A stretch of DNA of 64,000 nt from Serratia quinivorans. Its GTDB lineage: Bacteria > Pseudomonadota > Gammaproteobacteria > Enterobacterales > Enterobacteriaceae. The translations under genes and the position numbers were made by a program. Numbering within the stretch: position 1 is the stretch's first letter; each line of letters starts with the position of its first letter. The stretch spans positions 1,426,001 through 1,490,000 of the forward strand of contig UGYN01000002.1 in assembly GCA_900457075.1 (NCBI GenBank), in the 5' to 3' direction. Positions 18,848 through 30,765 of the stretch are shown here, piece after piece. The notes beneath the pieces were generated by a model, which had not been told where the DNA came from, ran no database searches, and saw only the letters and a list, made by a program, of their open reading frames with translations.

Positions 18848-20038
18848 TTAAATCAGCCCGCGTACCGTTGCCCAATACAGCCCGCGATTAAAGCCGTTGC
18901 GCAGCATGCCGCCTACTTTGGTTGACGGCGTCGGCAGCACATCGTGGCGATAGTCGTAAACCAGTGGCATACCGGCCTGTAGCCCCATTTGAGCGATCGC
19001 CTGCACCTTGCCGTCATAGTGGCTGACGGTCTGGCCCAGCCGCAGTTCAGCCACGATATTGTCGGCGATCACCGGCGCCTGATTGTGGCAAGAGCCACCG
19101 GCCTTGCTGACCGGCAGATCCACCGTATCGCCGATGACATAAACCCCCTGTTGACCATAAACCTGTAATGTCTGGTGGTCGGTCGGCAGCCACCCTTCGC
19201 CATTATTACCCTCGCTGAGGTCGGTATTGCGCACCGCTTCTACGGCGCGGATCGGCGGCGTGGCCATCAGAATATCGAACGGCTGTTCTTCTCCCTCGGC
19301 GGAGTAAGCGACTTTCTGCTGTGCGTCCACCCGGCTGAGAGTAAAGCCACGCTGATGACGGATATCACGCGCTGCGAAGATACCGGGCAAGGCTTCGGCG
19401 GTCGGGCGTTGCAAAAACAGGCAGTTACGCAGCAACTGCGAGACGCTGGGATAGGTATAAACAATTTCGATTGCCTTACGCACCCCGCGTCGACGCAGGT
19501 AATCATCGAGCATCAGCGTGGTTTCTATCGGGGCAATGCCGCACTGATGCGGCACGTTAGGCGTTTCGGGGAAGGAGACGGTAATAAAGATTCGGCCTTT
19601 CTCAATCGTTGCCAGCTTTTGCGCCAGCTGTCGGGCGGCCTGATATTGATAGAAATGATCGCCCGCCTGCGCCAGCCCGTCGATACGATCCGGCCAGGGT
19701 ACACAGCCAGTGGCAAACACCAGAAAATCATAGGAGTATTGTTTACCACTTTGGCAGTGAATGACCCTTTGGGATAAATCAAAACGCTCGGCTTTATCGA
19801 CAATAAATTTTATTTCCGGGCGCAGCAGACTTTGTTGAGAACGGGTCAACTCCTGCTTAAAAAAAGCGTTGAAGGCCACGTACATAAAAGCGGGTTTATA
19901 ATAATGAACCGGAGAGTCCGAAAGCATTAATAACTCAACTTTATTATTCAATATCTCCCGGTGTAATTTCGCCGCCAGTAAATTGGCCAATATAGTCCCG
20001 CCAGTGCCACCACCGACAATCACAATCCTGTTTCGCAT
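18848..20038 (-). CDS. Sulfide:quinone oxidoreductase-like FAD protein
   Basis: 396-residue flavoprotein of the SQR / NADH dehydrogenase-like superfamily. The N-terminal FAD-binding motif is IVIVGGGTGGTILANLL; a second cofactor region is QGVYVIGDTVDLPVSKAGGSCHNQAPV. Cysteines sit where SQR proteins have redox-active ones: FATGCVPWP (near residue 112), PHQCGIAPIE (near 166) and GGSCHNQAP (near 318). The family oxidises sulfide to sulfane sulfur at the membrane and passes electrons to quinone; I infer that role here without proof. An ATG at 20038 and a TTG at 20041 are both possible starts. First gene of a probable SQR-DUF1641-megL operon. Confidence 0.75.
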   Translation of the reverse strand: MRNRIVIVGGGTGGTILANLLAAKLHREILNNKVELLMLSDSPVHYYKPAFMYVAFNAFFKQELTRSQQSLLRPEIKFIVDKAERFDLSQRVIHCQSGKQYSYDFLVFATGCVPWPDRIDGLAQAGDHFYQYQAARQLAQKLATIEKGRIFITVSFPETPNVPHQCGIAPIETTLMLDDYLRRRGVRKAIEIVYTYPSVSQLLRNCLFLQRPTAEALPGIFAARDIRHQRGFTLSRVDAQQKVAYSAEGEEQPFDILMATPPIRAVEAVRNTDLSEGNNGEGWLPTDHQTLQVYGQQGVYVIGDTVDLPVSKAGGSCHNQAPVIADNIVAELRLGQTVSHYDGKVQAIAQMGLQAGMPLVYDYRHDVLPTPSTKVGGMLRNGFNRGLYWATVRGLI

Positions 20039-20041
20039 CAA

Positions 20042-20302
20042 ACCCTCGCCCAGCCGGCCTGCGGGTCGGCAGCCATGTTATGGGAAACGAACTGAGGCAG
20101 GACGACGGAGGATAAACACTCTGCCCTACTGGCAGTCTAGTAACTAAAAGATATAAAGCAATTTAAAAAGGAATTTATGAATAGGAATTTTATTATTATA
20201 ATTAAATTATAGGCTTAAAAACCACAAAAAATAAATTAATAACTCACTAATAAATAACACACTATAACTGACTGTAATTATAGTTAAGTGAATAACACCT
20301 AT
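20042..20302. promoter_or_regulatory. AT-rich gap between eno and the SQR operon
   Basis: About 260 bases with no gene. From 20140 to 20300 the sequence is very AT-rich with runs such as ATTATTATAATTAAATTATAG, typical of H-NS-bound promoter DNA. It should hold the leftward promoter of the SQR operon; I could not choose among several weak -10-like hexamers. Confidence 0.4.
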
Positions 20303-20328
20303 AAAAAAACCCGCCGCAGCGGGTTTTT
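20303..20328 (-). terminator. eno terminator
   Basis: AAAAACCCGC / GCGGGTTTTT with a 4-base loop, 25 bases after the eno stop on the minus strand; the A/T arms supply a T run in either direction. Confidence 0.9.
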
Positions 20329-20352
20329 ATTTAACAACGAATCAAACCGTTA

Positions 20353-21717
<1,365 letters not shown>

Positions 21718-21729
21718 CTACCAAATATT

Positions 21730-23734
<2,005 letters not shown>

Positions 23735-24529
23735 TTAGTTTTCCTGGCGTTTAACCTGTTGCCACGCCTCTTCCATCTGCTCCAGCGTGGCTTCGCCCAT
23801 CTGTAACCCGCGCTGTTTGACAATCTCTTCCACCTGACGGAAACGGCGTTCGAACTTCCGATTGGCGGCCTGTAGCGCGTTTTCTGCCTTGTGGCCCAAA
23901 TGACGCGATAAATTCACCGTGGCGAACAGCAAATCGCCGATTTCCTCTTCCAACTTCTGTTCGTCGACTACCGCCTGCCGCGCTTCATGCATCACTTCGT
24001 CGATCTCTTCGTACACCTTGTCCAGCACCGGCCCCAGGGTATGCCAGTCGAAACCGACCGAGGCACAGCGTTTTTGGATTTTATGCGCCTTCATCAACGC
24101 CGGCAGCGCCTGCGGAATATCATCCAACGCCGAATGCAGCTCTTTCTCGGCGCGTTCACCGGCCTTCAGTTGCTCCCAGCGAGCCGCAACGGCCTCACTG
24201 TCTGCTGCATCGGCTTCGCCAAAGATATGCGGATGACGGCGTTCCAGCTTGTCGCTGATGGCATTACATACCTCGTCGAAATCAAACAGCCCCTGCTCCT
24301 GGCCCATTTGAGCGTAAAACACCACCTGGAACAGCAGGTCACCCAGTTCGTCACGAAGATCGCCGTAGTCCTGACGCTCTATGGCATCCAGCACCTCATA
24401 GGTTTCTTCCAGCGTGTAAGGGGCGATAGTGGCAAAGGTCTGCTTGCGGTCCCACGGGCAACCGGCCTGCGGATCGCGCAGCGTTTTCATGATGTTCAGC
24501 AAGCGTTGTAACGGAGTCGATGAGGTCAT
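23735..24529 (-). CDS. mazG: Nucleoside triphosphate pyrophosphohydrolase
   Basis: 264-residue MazG, which hydrolyses (d)NTPs to NMP and pyrophosphate. The start at 24529 (MTSSTPLQRLLNIMKTLRDP) gives the family length (E. coli 263); the longer frame to 24673 adds residues unlike MazG. Two MazG repeats carry the metal-binding EExxE/ExxD motifs: TLEETYEVLDAIE and LRDELGDLLFQVVF in the first half, then VYEEIDEVMHEARQ and LEEEIGDLLFATVNL in the second. In E. coli mazG follows mazEF and relA; here the fimbrial island takes that position. Confidence 0.97.
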   Translation of the reverse strand: MTSSTPLQRLLNIMKTLRDPQAGCPWDRKQTFATIAPYTLEETYEVLDAIERQDYGDLRDELGDLLFQVVFYAQMGQEQGLFDFDEVCNAISDKLERRHPHIFGEADAADSEAVAARWEQLKAGERAEKELHSALDDIPQALPALMKAHKIQKRCASVGFDWHTLGPVLDKVYEEIDEVMHEARQAVVDEQKLEEEIGDLLFATVNLSRHLGHKAENALQAANRKFERRFRQVEEIVKQRGLQMGEATLEQMEEAWQQVKRQEN

Positions 24530-24754
24530 ATTTGAATCTCTGAAGATAGGCAAGATAATGATATTTAACGATCTGAAGAAGCGCCAAACCCAATAATCAA
24601 AGAATGCCATAAAGTACGCCAGAGATCCCATTCGGCTTAACGATCCCTGCGTTGGCCCGGTATTGCGCGCCAACGTTAAGCTATACTCCCCCCACTCTGT
24701 CTGTGACAGACCACGGTCGGCACCCGCCGGCCGTTTCTTTTCGAGGAAAATACT
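24530..24754. promoter_or_regulatory. Junction between mazG and the fimbrial island
   Basis: 225 bases with divergent promoters for mazG (leftward) and the recombinase (rightward). A dyad CGTTGGC-N12-GCCAACG lies at 24650-24675, just before TATACT at 24684, a candidate -10 of the recombinase gene; no good -35 is apparent. No direct repeat marking an insertion point was seen here and at the relA end. Confidence 0.4.
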
Positions 24755-25348
24755 TTGATCAAATTACCACAGCACCGCAAACACCTCACCCGGGGTGAAG
24801 TCGGGCGTCTGCTGCTGCAAGCCGCCGCCGGCCGGGCGCCCGAGCGTGACACCTGCCTGATTTGGATGGGCTTCATTCATGGTTGTCGCGTCAGCGAACT
24901 CACCGGGCTGCGCCTCGCCGACCTCGACATGGACGACGGCTGCCTTTACATCAGCCGCCTTAAAAACGGCCTGTCCACCACCCACCCGCTGGAAACCACC
25001 GAAAAACGCCTGTTGCAGCGCTGGCTGAAAAAACGCCAATCCTGCCGCAATCTGGACGACCAGGACTGGCTGTTTCTGTCACAAAAGGGCTATCGTCTGT
25101 CGCGCCAGCGTATCTTTCGTATGTTGCGTGAGTATGGCCGTCGGGCCGGGCTGGAGGTCGAGGCGCACCCGCACATGTTGCGTCATGCCTGTGGCTATGC
25201 GCTGGCGGATAACGGCGCGGATACGCGGGTAATTCAGGATTATCTGGGGCATCGCAACATTCAACACACGGTGCTGTACACCGCCGCCAATGCCGGGCGA
25301 TTCAGGGACTTATGGGAGGAAAAACGCCAAAAAAATGTAACACTTTGA
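24755..25348 (+). CDS. FimB/FimE-type tyrosine recombinase
   Basis: 197-residue site-specific recombinase of the size and type of E. coli FimB (200) and FimE (198), which invert the type 1 fimbrial switch. Catalytic residues: Arg in HGCRVSELTGL near residue 45, Lys in SRLKNGLST, His-x-x-Arg in HPHMLRHACG near 140, His in LGHRNIQHT and the nucleophile Tyr in VLYTAAN near 175. It lacks the N-terminal core-binding domain of ordinary integrases, as FimB and FimE do. Start is TTG at 24755 with GAGGA seven bases before. Its TGA stop (25346-25348) lies inside the left inverted repeat of the switch. No second recombinase gene is present locally. Confidence 0.93.
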   Translation: MIKLPQHRKHLTRGEVGRLLLQAAAGRAPERDTCLIWMGFIHGCRVSELTGLRLADLDMDDGCLYISRLKNGLSTTHPLETTEKRLLQRWLKKRQSCRNLDDQDWLFLSQKGYRLSRQRIFRMLREYGRRAGLEVEAHPHMLRHACGYALADNGADTRVIQDYLGHRNIQHTVLYTAANAGRFRDLWEEKRQKNVTL

Positions 25349-25654
25349 GCCAAACTGACACATAAACTAAGAATTACCCGAAAAGAAGTCAATACCGCCG
25401 TCGTATTTTTTTCATCCCCCGAATAAACATCACATTATCAGTAAGATATATCCCACTCCGTTTGCCCGTTCCTTTCCTGATAAAAACCCGGTTTCGCTCA
25501 CTGCCCTGTTTGTTTTTTGCCCACCCCGTTCAATGGTTACTATTCACCCAGATATAGACTCGTTAAAAACACCGTCCATGGTGTTATCTCCTGACAATAC
25601 CTCTGTTTAGCCTGCCTTTCAGAACAATATGTAAAAAGTAACACTTTGGCTCAA
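25345..25654. repeat. fimS-like invertible promoter element, 310 bp
   Basis: TTGAGCCAA at 25345-25353 and its exact inverse TTGGCTCAA at 25646-25654 bound 310 bp; the perfect arm is 11 bp (TTTGAGCCAAA), and the imperfect match extends outward on both sides (GTAACA and similar bases). E. coli fimS is 314 bp with 9-bp repeats TTGGGGCCA, so size, repeat length and sequence pattern all agree. It lies between the FimB/E-type recombinase and the major pilin gene, as in E. coli. An internal promoter points left in this copy. The inner DNA is AT-rich with no coding capacity. Confidence 0.9.
25364..25392 (-). promoter_or_regulatory. Internal promoter of the switch, facing away from fimA (OFF)
   Basis: On the minus strand TTGACT (25387-25392), a 17-base spacer, then TAGTTT (25364-25369); start expected near 25357, just inside the left repeat. 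Five of six -35 and three of six -10 bases match sigma-70. No comparable pair faces right. After inversion this promoter would lie just inside the right repeat, about 110 bases from the pilin ATG, as the fimA promoter does in phase-ON E. coli. Confidence 0.65.
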
Positions 25655-25767
25655 AATGTTACCTTTTTTTCCAACGGGAAACCCGCCGAGCCAGACCAAA
25701 AGGAACAACCTTTTCAAAGGGTTAATGGACATCCATGTGTGGAACACATATTGAAAGGAATTTATCG

Positions 25768-26355
25768 ATGAAAAAAACATTATTAGCCACTTCCCTGTTC
25801 GCCTCCTCGCTGTTTGCCGCCACGGCCATGGCCGCCACCGTCCCCGGCGGCACGCTCAACTTTGTCGGCACCGTCGTTGACGCCGCCTGTGCGGTGAGCG
25901 CCGGGCAGGGCGGCACCAACTCCACGGTTCAGATGGGCCAGGTTACCCTGCGTTCGATGGGCACCTCCACCGCATCCAGCGCCACCCCGCCGGTCATCAC
26001 CACCACCTATGTCGCCGGTACCCGTGCCAATATCACCCAGCCGTTTAAAATCACGCTGACGGCCTGTGACACCACCACGCAAAAGAATGCCGCCATTACC
26101 TTTAAAGGCACCCCGTCGGTCGGCGACACCAAGGTGCTGTCGGTCAGCAGCGGCGCCGGCTCGGCTCAGGGCATCGGCCTGCAGATTTATGGGGCAGACG
26201 GTACGGCCATTGACCTGGGCGCAGCGTCCACCGCCATTGCGCTGAACGCGGGTGAGAACAGCCTGGACTTCTCCGCCGACTACATCACTACCAGCACCAC
26301 GCCGAAGGCCGGTCAGGCAAACGCCACCGCCACCTTCACCATCACCTATTCCTGA
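25768..26355 (+). CDS. Major fimbrial subunit (FimA-like)
   Basis: 195-residue type 1-like pilin. Start at 25768 (MKKTLLATSLFASSLFAATAMAA) with AAAGGA upstream; the longer frame from 25735 would prepend 11 residues ahead of an obvious signal peptide, with cleavage after AMAA near residue 23. Mature features: GTLNFVGTVVDAACAV with the first Cys, LTACDTTT with the second Cys (the fold's disulfide), and the ending FTITYS with the penultimate Tyr read by the chaperone. It is exported and polymerised by the chaperone and usher downstream. Expression should depend on the switch upstream; a stem-loop just after the gene should favour pilin over assembly proteins. Confidence 0.92.
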   Translation: MKKTLLATSLFASSLFAATAMAATVPGGTLNFVGTVVDAACAVSAGQGGTNSTVQMGQVTLRSMGTSTASSATPPVITTTYVAGTRANITQPFKITLTACDTTTQKNAAITFKGTPSVGDTKVLSVSSGAGSAQGIGLQIYGADGTAIDLGAASTAIALNAGENSLDFSADYITTSTTPKAGQANATATFTITYS

Positions 26356-26365
26356 GTCTGACATC

Positions 26366-26400
26366 GCCCCCCGCCGCTCACCGGTGAGGGGGCTTTTCTT
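26366..26400 (+). terminator. Attenuating terminator after the major pilin
   Basis: Nested stem: GCCCCC / GGGGGC outside and the perfect palindrome CTCACCGGTGAG inside, followed by TTTTCTT. Typical of fimbrial operons where the pilin is made in large excess over downstream products. Confidence 0.8.
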
Positions 26401-26433
26401 ATGGCAAGCCACACATCAACAGAGAGGACGTGA

Positions 26434-27140
26434 ATGACAACCACAGGATGGTGCAAGAGGGTCATGGGTAAAAGGGTCATGTGCGGGCTGTTGCTGGGCC
26501 TGCTCTCATGTGGCGCACAGGCCGGTGGCGTGGCACTGGGGGCCACCCGGGTGGTTTACCCGGCGGACGACAAGCAGGTTTCGCTGTCAGTCGTCAACAC
26601 CGACAGCCAGGCGGTCTACCTGCTGCAGTCCTGGCTGGAAGACGCGGCCGGCAACAAGACGCAACACCTGCTGGTGACCCCGCCGCTGGTGCTGATTAAC
26701 CCGAACCAGGAAAACACCCTGCGCATTGTGTCCACCGGCGCACCGCTGGCCCACCGACCGGGAAAGCCTGTTTTGGGTCAACGTGAAATCGGTGCCTTCG
26801 GTAGACAAAAACCAGCAGGACAACGTGCTGCAACTGGCGATAGTCAACCGCATCAAACTGTTCTGGGCGCCCGAAGGGGTTGGCGGTCAAGGCGGCAGAC
26901 GCCCCCGCGCAGCTGCGTTTTCGCTGGCAGGGCAAGACGTTGCACATCAGCAACCCCACGCCGTATTACCAGACCCTGGTCGACCTGCAGGCCGGCAACG
27001 ACACACTGGCGAACGCCATGGTGCCGCCCCTGGGCAGCCTGCAGGTGGAGACCCGCACGCCCTCCGGCAGCGAGGTGCGTTTCAGCACCCTGAATGACTA
27101 CGGCGCCACCACCGCACCCCAGCGCGGCATTCTGCAGTAA
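26434..27140 (+). pseudogene. Periplasmic fimbrial chaperone, two frameshifts
   Basis: A FimC/PapD-type chaperone spread over three frames. Frame 1: signal peptide (VMCGLLLGLLSCGAQAGG) then GATRVVYPADDKQVSLSVVN and TLRIVSTGAPLA. Frame 2: TDRESLFWVNVKSVPSVDK ... RIKLFWAPEG. Frame 3: LAVKAADAPAQLRFRWQ ... NPTPYYQTLVDL. Deleting one C at 26750-26752 (CCC) and one G at 26876-26879 (GGGG) restores a continuous 234-residue protein, the family's normal length, with all conserved motifs. As read, translation fails after about 110 residues and no working chaperone would be made. Both lesions are one-base gains in short homopolymers, so sequencing error or recent mutation are both possible. Confidence 0.85.
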
Positions 27141-27234
27141 TACCTCAGGGTATCCGCGCGACAGCGCACGCATTTTTTGCCGGTGAACCTCACCGGCGGC
27201 ACAGGGAAGCCATAAACACACAGGGACAAGCCCC

Positions 27235-29719
27235 ATGACAAGACGCAAGAAGCGACATGCCTTGTTGACCGGTCTGCTGCTGACGGCAGGCACGACCCAG
27301 GCGGGGTACTATTTTGACCCGGCCTTTTTGAGCGAGGACCCACAGACGGTGGCCGATTTATCGGCGTTTGAGCAGGGGCTGACGGCGCCACCGGGCACCT
27401 ACCGGGTGGACGTCTTCCTCAATGGGCAGTTACAGGGCAACCGTCCTCTGCGGTTTATCGCCGGCCGCGACAAGAGGCTGCAGGCCTGCCTGACGCCGGG
27501 CGAACTGGACAAGCTGGGGGTGCGGACCTCGGCCTTTCCCGCCCTGAGCGCGCAACCGCCCGACGCCTGTATCCCGCTGGCGCAGGTCATTCCGCAGGCC
27601 GAGAGCCGGGCGGACATCAGTCGCCAGCGGCTGGACATCCGTCTCCCGCAGGCGGCGCTGCTGCGCGATGCGCGCGGCTATATCCCCCCGACCCAGTGGG
27701 ACAACGGCATTCCCGCCGCCCTGTTCAATTACAACCTCAGCGGCGGCAACCAGCTCAACAGCGACGGCGGGGGCAACAACAGCGGCAACTATTACGCCAA
27801 CCTGCGCAGCGGCATCAATCTGGGTGCCTGGCGCTTGCGCGACTACTCGGCGTGGAACTACAGCCAACAGCAGGGCACCCGCTGGAGCCATATCAGCACC
27901 ACGCTCTCGCGGGCGGTGATTGCACTGCGCAGCGAGCTGACGGTGGGCGATGGCACCACCCCATCCGATGTCTTCGACAGCCTGCCGTTCCGCGGCCTGC
28001 AGCTGGCGTCGGACGACGGCATGCTGCCGGACAGCCTGCGCGGCTTTGCCCCGGTGGTGCGGGGCATTGCCCAAAGCAATGCCCGGGTGAGCGTGCGCCA
28101 GAACGGCTATGAAATTTACCAGAGCTACGTGCCGCCGGGCGCCTTTGTGATTGATGACCTGTACCCCACCTCGTCGAGCGGCGACCTGGTGGTGGTAGTG
28201 ACCGAAGCCGACGGCAGTGAAAACCGCTACAGCGTGCCCTATTCCTCGGTGCCCCTGCTGCAACGTGAAGGGCGGCTGCGCTATGCCCTGACCGCCGGCA
28301 AATTTCGCAGCAGCGGTGACAACCAGCGTCAGGACAGCTTCGGCCAGTTGATGGGGCTGTGGGGCTTGCCTTACGGCATCACGCTGTACGGCGGCAGCCA
28401 GCTGGCGGCCAAATACCAGTCCGCCGCGCTGGGGGTGGGGAAAAACCTGGGCGACTGGGGCGCGCTGTCGTTTGACATCACCCAGGCCAACAGCACCCTG
28501 CAGGACGACAGCAAACGCCAGGGACAGTCACTGCGCTTTTTGTACGCCAAGGCGCTCAATAACTGGGGCACCAACCTGCAACTGATTGGCTACCGCTACT
28601 CCACCGCCGGCTTTTTGACGCTGGACGAGGCGGCACAGTCCCTGAGCGGCTGGAATGCCGAGCAGCTCCATTACAACAAGCGCGGCAAATGGCAGGCCAA
28701 CCTGTCACAGCAGGTCGGTGACGGCTCGCTGTTTATCACCGGCAGCCAGCAGAGTTACTGGCATACCGACCGCACCGACCGGCTGCTGCAAATGGGTTAC
28801 AGCGGCAGCCTGCAGGACATCAGCTACAGCCTGGCCTGGAACTATAACCAGAGCCGCTGGGGGGCCGGGGCGGGGGAACAGCTGTTCTCGCTGAACCTGT
28901 CGCTGCCGCTCGGGCGCTGGCTGTCGGGCAACGGCAACAACCGCACCTGGGCCAACTACAGCGCCAACAGCGACCGGCACGGCCGGTTGCAGCAAAACGC
29001 CGGGGTCTCCGGCACCCTGCTGGCGGATAACAACCTGAGCTGGAATCTTCAGCAGGGCTACGCCAACCACGGCGGCGGGGGCAACGGGAACGCGTCGCTC
29101 AGCTACCAGGGCGGCTACGGCAATGGCACGCTGGGGTACAACTACAGCGGCAGTCGGCAACAGGTCAACTACGGCCTGAGCGGCGGCGTGGTGGTGCATG
29201 CCAACGGCGTGACGCTGAGCCAACCGCTGGGGGACACCAGCGTGCTGGTGAGCGCGCCGGGGGCAGCGGGCGTGCGGGTGGAAAACAGCACCGGGGTGCG
29301 CACCGACTGGCGGGGCTATGCGGTGGTGCCCTATGCCAGCAATTACCGGGAAAAACCGGGTGGCGCTGGACACCAACACGCTGGGCGGCCATGTGGAGCT
29401 GGAAGACACCGTGGCGCGGGTGGTGCCGACCAAGGGCGCACTGGTACGCGCAACGTTCAGGGCGCAGGTGGGCTACCGGGCATTAATCACCCTGACGCGC
29501 CGGGGCGTGCCGCTGCCGTTTGGGGCCACGGTGAGTGCGGGCAGCGGTGCCGGTATCGTGGGCGACAACGGCCAGGTCTATCTGTCGGGCCTGCCGGCCA
29601 ACGGACAACTGACGGCACAATGGGGCGCAGGCGATGCCCGCTGCGTGGCCAACTATCAACTGGATGAACAGCGGGCCGCCCACACGGCGGTGAGCCTGCT
29701 GAAGGCGGAGTGCCAATGA
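27235..29719 (+). pseudogene. Outer-membrane fimbrial usher, one frameshift near the C-terminus
   Basis: FimD/PapC-type usher. The first frame (from ATG 27235) gives a signal peptide (LLTGLLLTAGTTQAG), the N-terminal substrate-binding domain (YYFDPAFLSEDPQTVADLSAF), and the beta-barrel with plug (FRGLQLASDDGMLPDSLRGFAP). At AAAAA (29351-29355) the frame is lost; removing one A continues YREN-RVALDTNTLGGHVELED into the C-terminal domains (VPLPFGATVSAGSGAGIVGDNGQ cut here only for length) ending at 29719. The repaired protein is 827 residues, normal for ushers. Unrepaired, the two C-terminal plug-cycling domains are missing. The gene is GC-rich, higher than the chromosome backbone. Confidence 0.87.
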
Positions 29720-30765
29720 TGAGAAACACGGCGTTGTTTTATCTGTTGCCGACGGCCGGCCTGTGGCTGCTGTCCAACACCGCGCTGGCCGCGGGAACCG
29801 GGGAGTGTTACCCGAGTAATAACACCCCCTATCAGTTTGAGGCCACCTTTACCAAAACCATCACCGACCCGGATACCAATGTCGGCGGTATCAGTCTGGA
29901 TAATTTTTATACCTGGAATTTAGGGAGTAAATATTCCGGTTATTGCAATATTACCAACACGGGCCCTACCTGGTATATGGGCAAAAGTACCCTGCCACTG
30001 TCGACGCATGTCAGCGGCAGCAAACAGTATTATAAAATCAATGACTATCTATCCGCCGCCATCTCTTTTTTCGTGTACAACAATGGGTATTTATCTGTTC
30101 CTTTTGTGGATATTAGCAATGGTGTTGATGAGAGTGTCACTGATGGGGTAGTACTCAATGACGCTTGGGAGTCAGGCAGTATCGGCAGGTTGGACCTCTA
30201 TATTGAAAAACCCTTTGTCACCTCCACCTCATTTTCAAAAATTAATGTCGCCGGGATCTACGCCACCCGCATTGCGGGTAATCACTCCACGGTGCCGATG
30301 GCGGAAGTGCTGATTTCCGGCTCGATCACCGTGCCCCAGGGCTGTGAGATCAACGCAGGGCAGGTGATCAGCATAGATTTTGGCACCATCAACAGCCGCA
30401 ACTTTAGCACCAAAGGGGAAAAGCCCGACGCCGTGGCGCCGGTGGAAAAAAACATCACCTTCCGCTGCTTCGGGCTGACCGACACCGCCAAATTATCGCT
30501 GCGGGTGATGGGCCGGACCGACACGGATCCCCCCAGCGCCATCGCCAGCGATAAACCCGGCATCGGCGTGATGGTGGCCAACGCGCAGGGCAATGTATTG
30601 ACCCCTAACAGCACCAAAGAGCCGCTGCCGCTCAACCTGCCGGACCCCGCCAACAACCGCAACGCCGAGGTGACATTACAAGCCTGGCCGGTCAATACCA
30701 ACGGCCTCCCGGCACCGAAAGGGGTATTTACCGCTACCGGCACCTTACAGGTGGACTTTGACTGA
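29716..30765 (+). CDS. FimH-like two-domain tip adhesin
   Basis: 349-residue protein beginning at ATG 29716, which overlaps the usher stop (ATGA). Signal peptide ALFYLLPTAGLWLLSNTALAA; then an N-terminal receptor-binding domain (about residues 25-185) and a pilin domain beginning SGSITVPQGCEINAGQV near residue 200, with Cys in FRCFGL and the terminal donor strand GTLQVDFD. This two-domain plan defines tip adhesins such as FimH. The pilin domain is GC-rich, while the N-terminal domain contains AT-rich stretches (19 G/C of 60 at 30061-30120), suggesting separate histories. Ligand unknown; the lectin domain is too divergent to call mannose. Confidence 0.85.
   Translation: MMRNTALFYLLPTAGLWLLSNTALAAGTGECYPSNNTPYQFEATFTKTITDPDTNVGGISLDNFYTWNLGSKYSGYCNITNTGPTWYMGKSTLPLSTHVSGSKQYYKINDYLSAAISFFVYNNGYLSVPFVDISNGVDESVTDGVVLNDAWESGSIGRLDLYIEKPFVTSTSFSKINVAGIYATRIAGNHSTVPMAEVLISGSITVPQGCEINAGQVISIDFGTINSRNFSTKGEKPDAVAPVEKNITFRCFGLTDTAKLSLRVMGRTDTDPPSAIASDKPGIGVMVANAQGNVLTPNSTKEPLPLNLPDPANNRNAEVTLQAWPVNTNGLPAPKGVFTATGTLQVDFD

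Noticed and set aside
24755-25348. Phage or island integrase with a tRNA attachment site
   Set aside because: The protein is 197 residues without an N-terminal arm-binding domain, beside inverted repeats and a pilin gene, so it is a fim-type invertase; no tRNA gene or direct repeat was found nearby.
27430-28263. 277-codon and other long frames opposite the usher gene
   Set aside because: The usher is GC-rich, which removes stop codons from all frames; none has a ribosome-binding site or recognisable protein.
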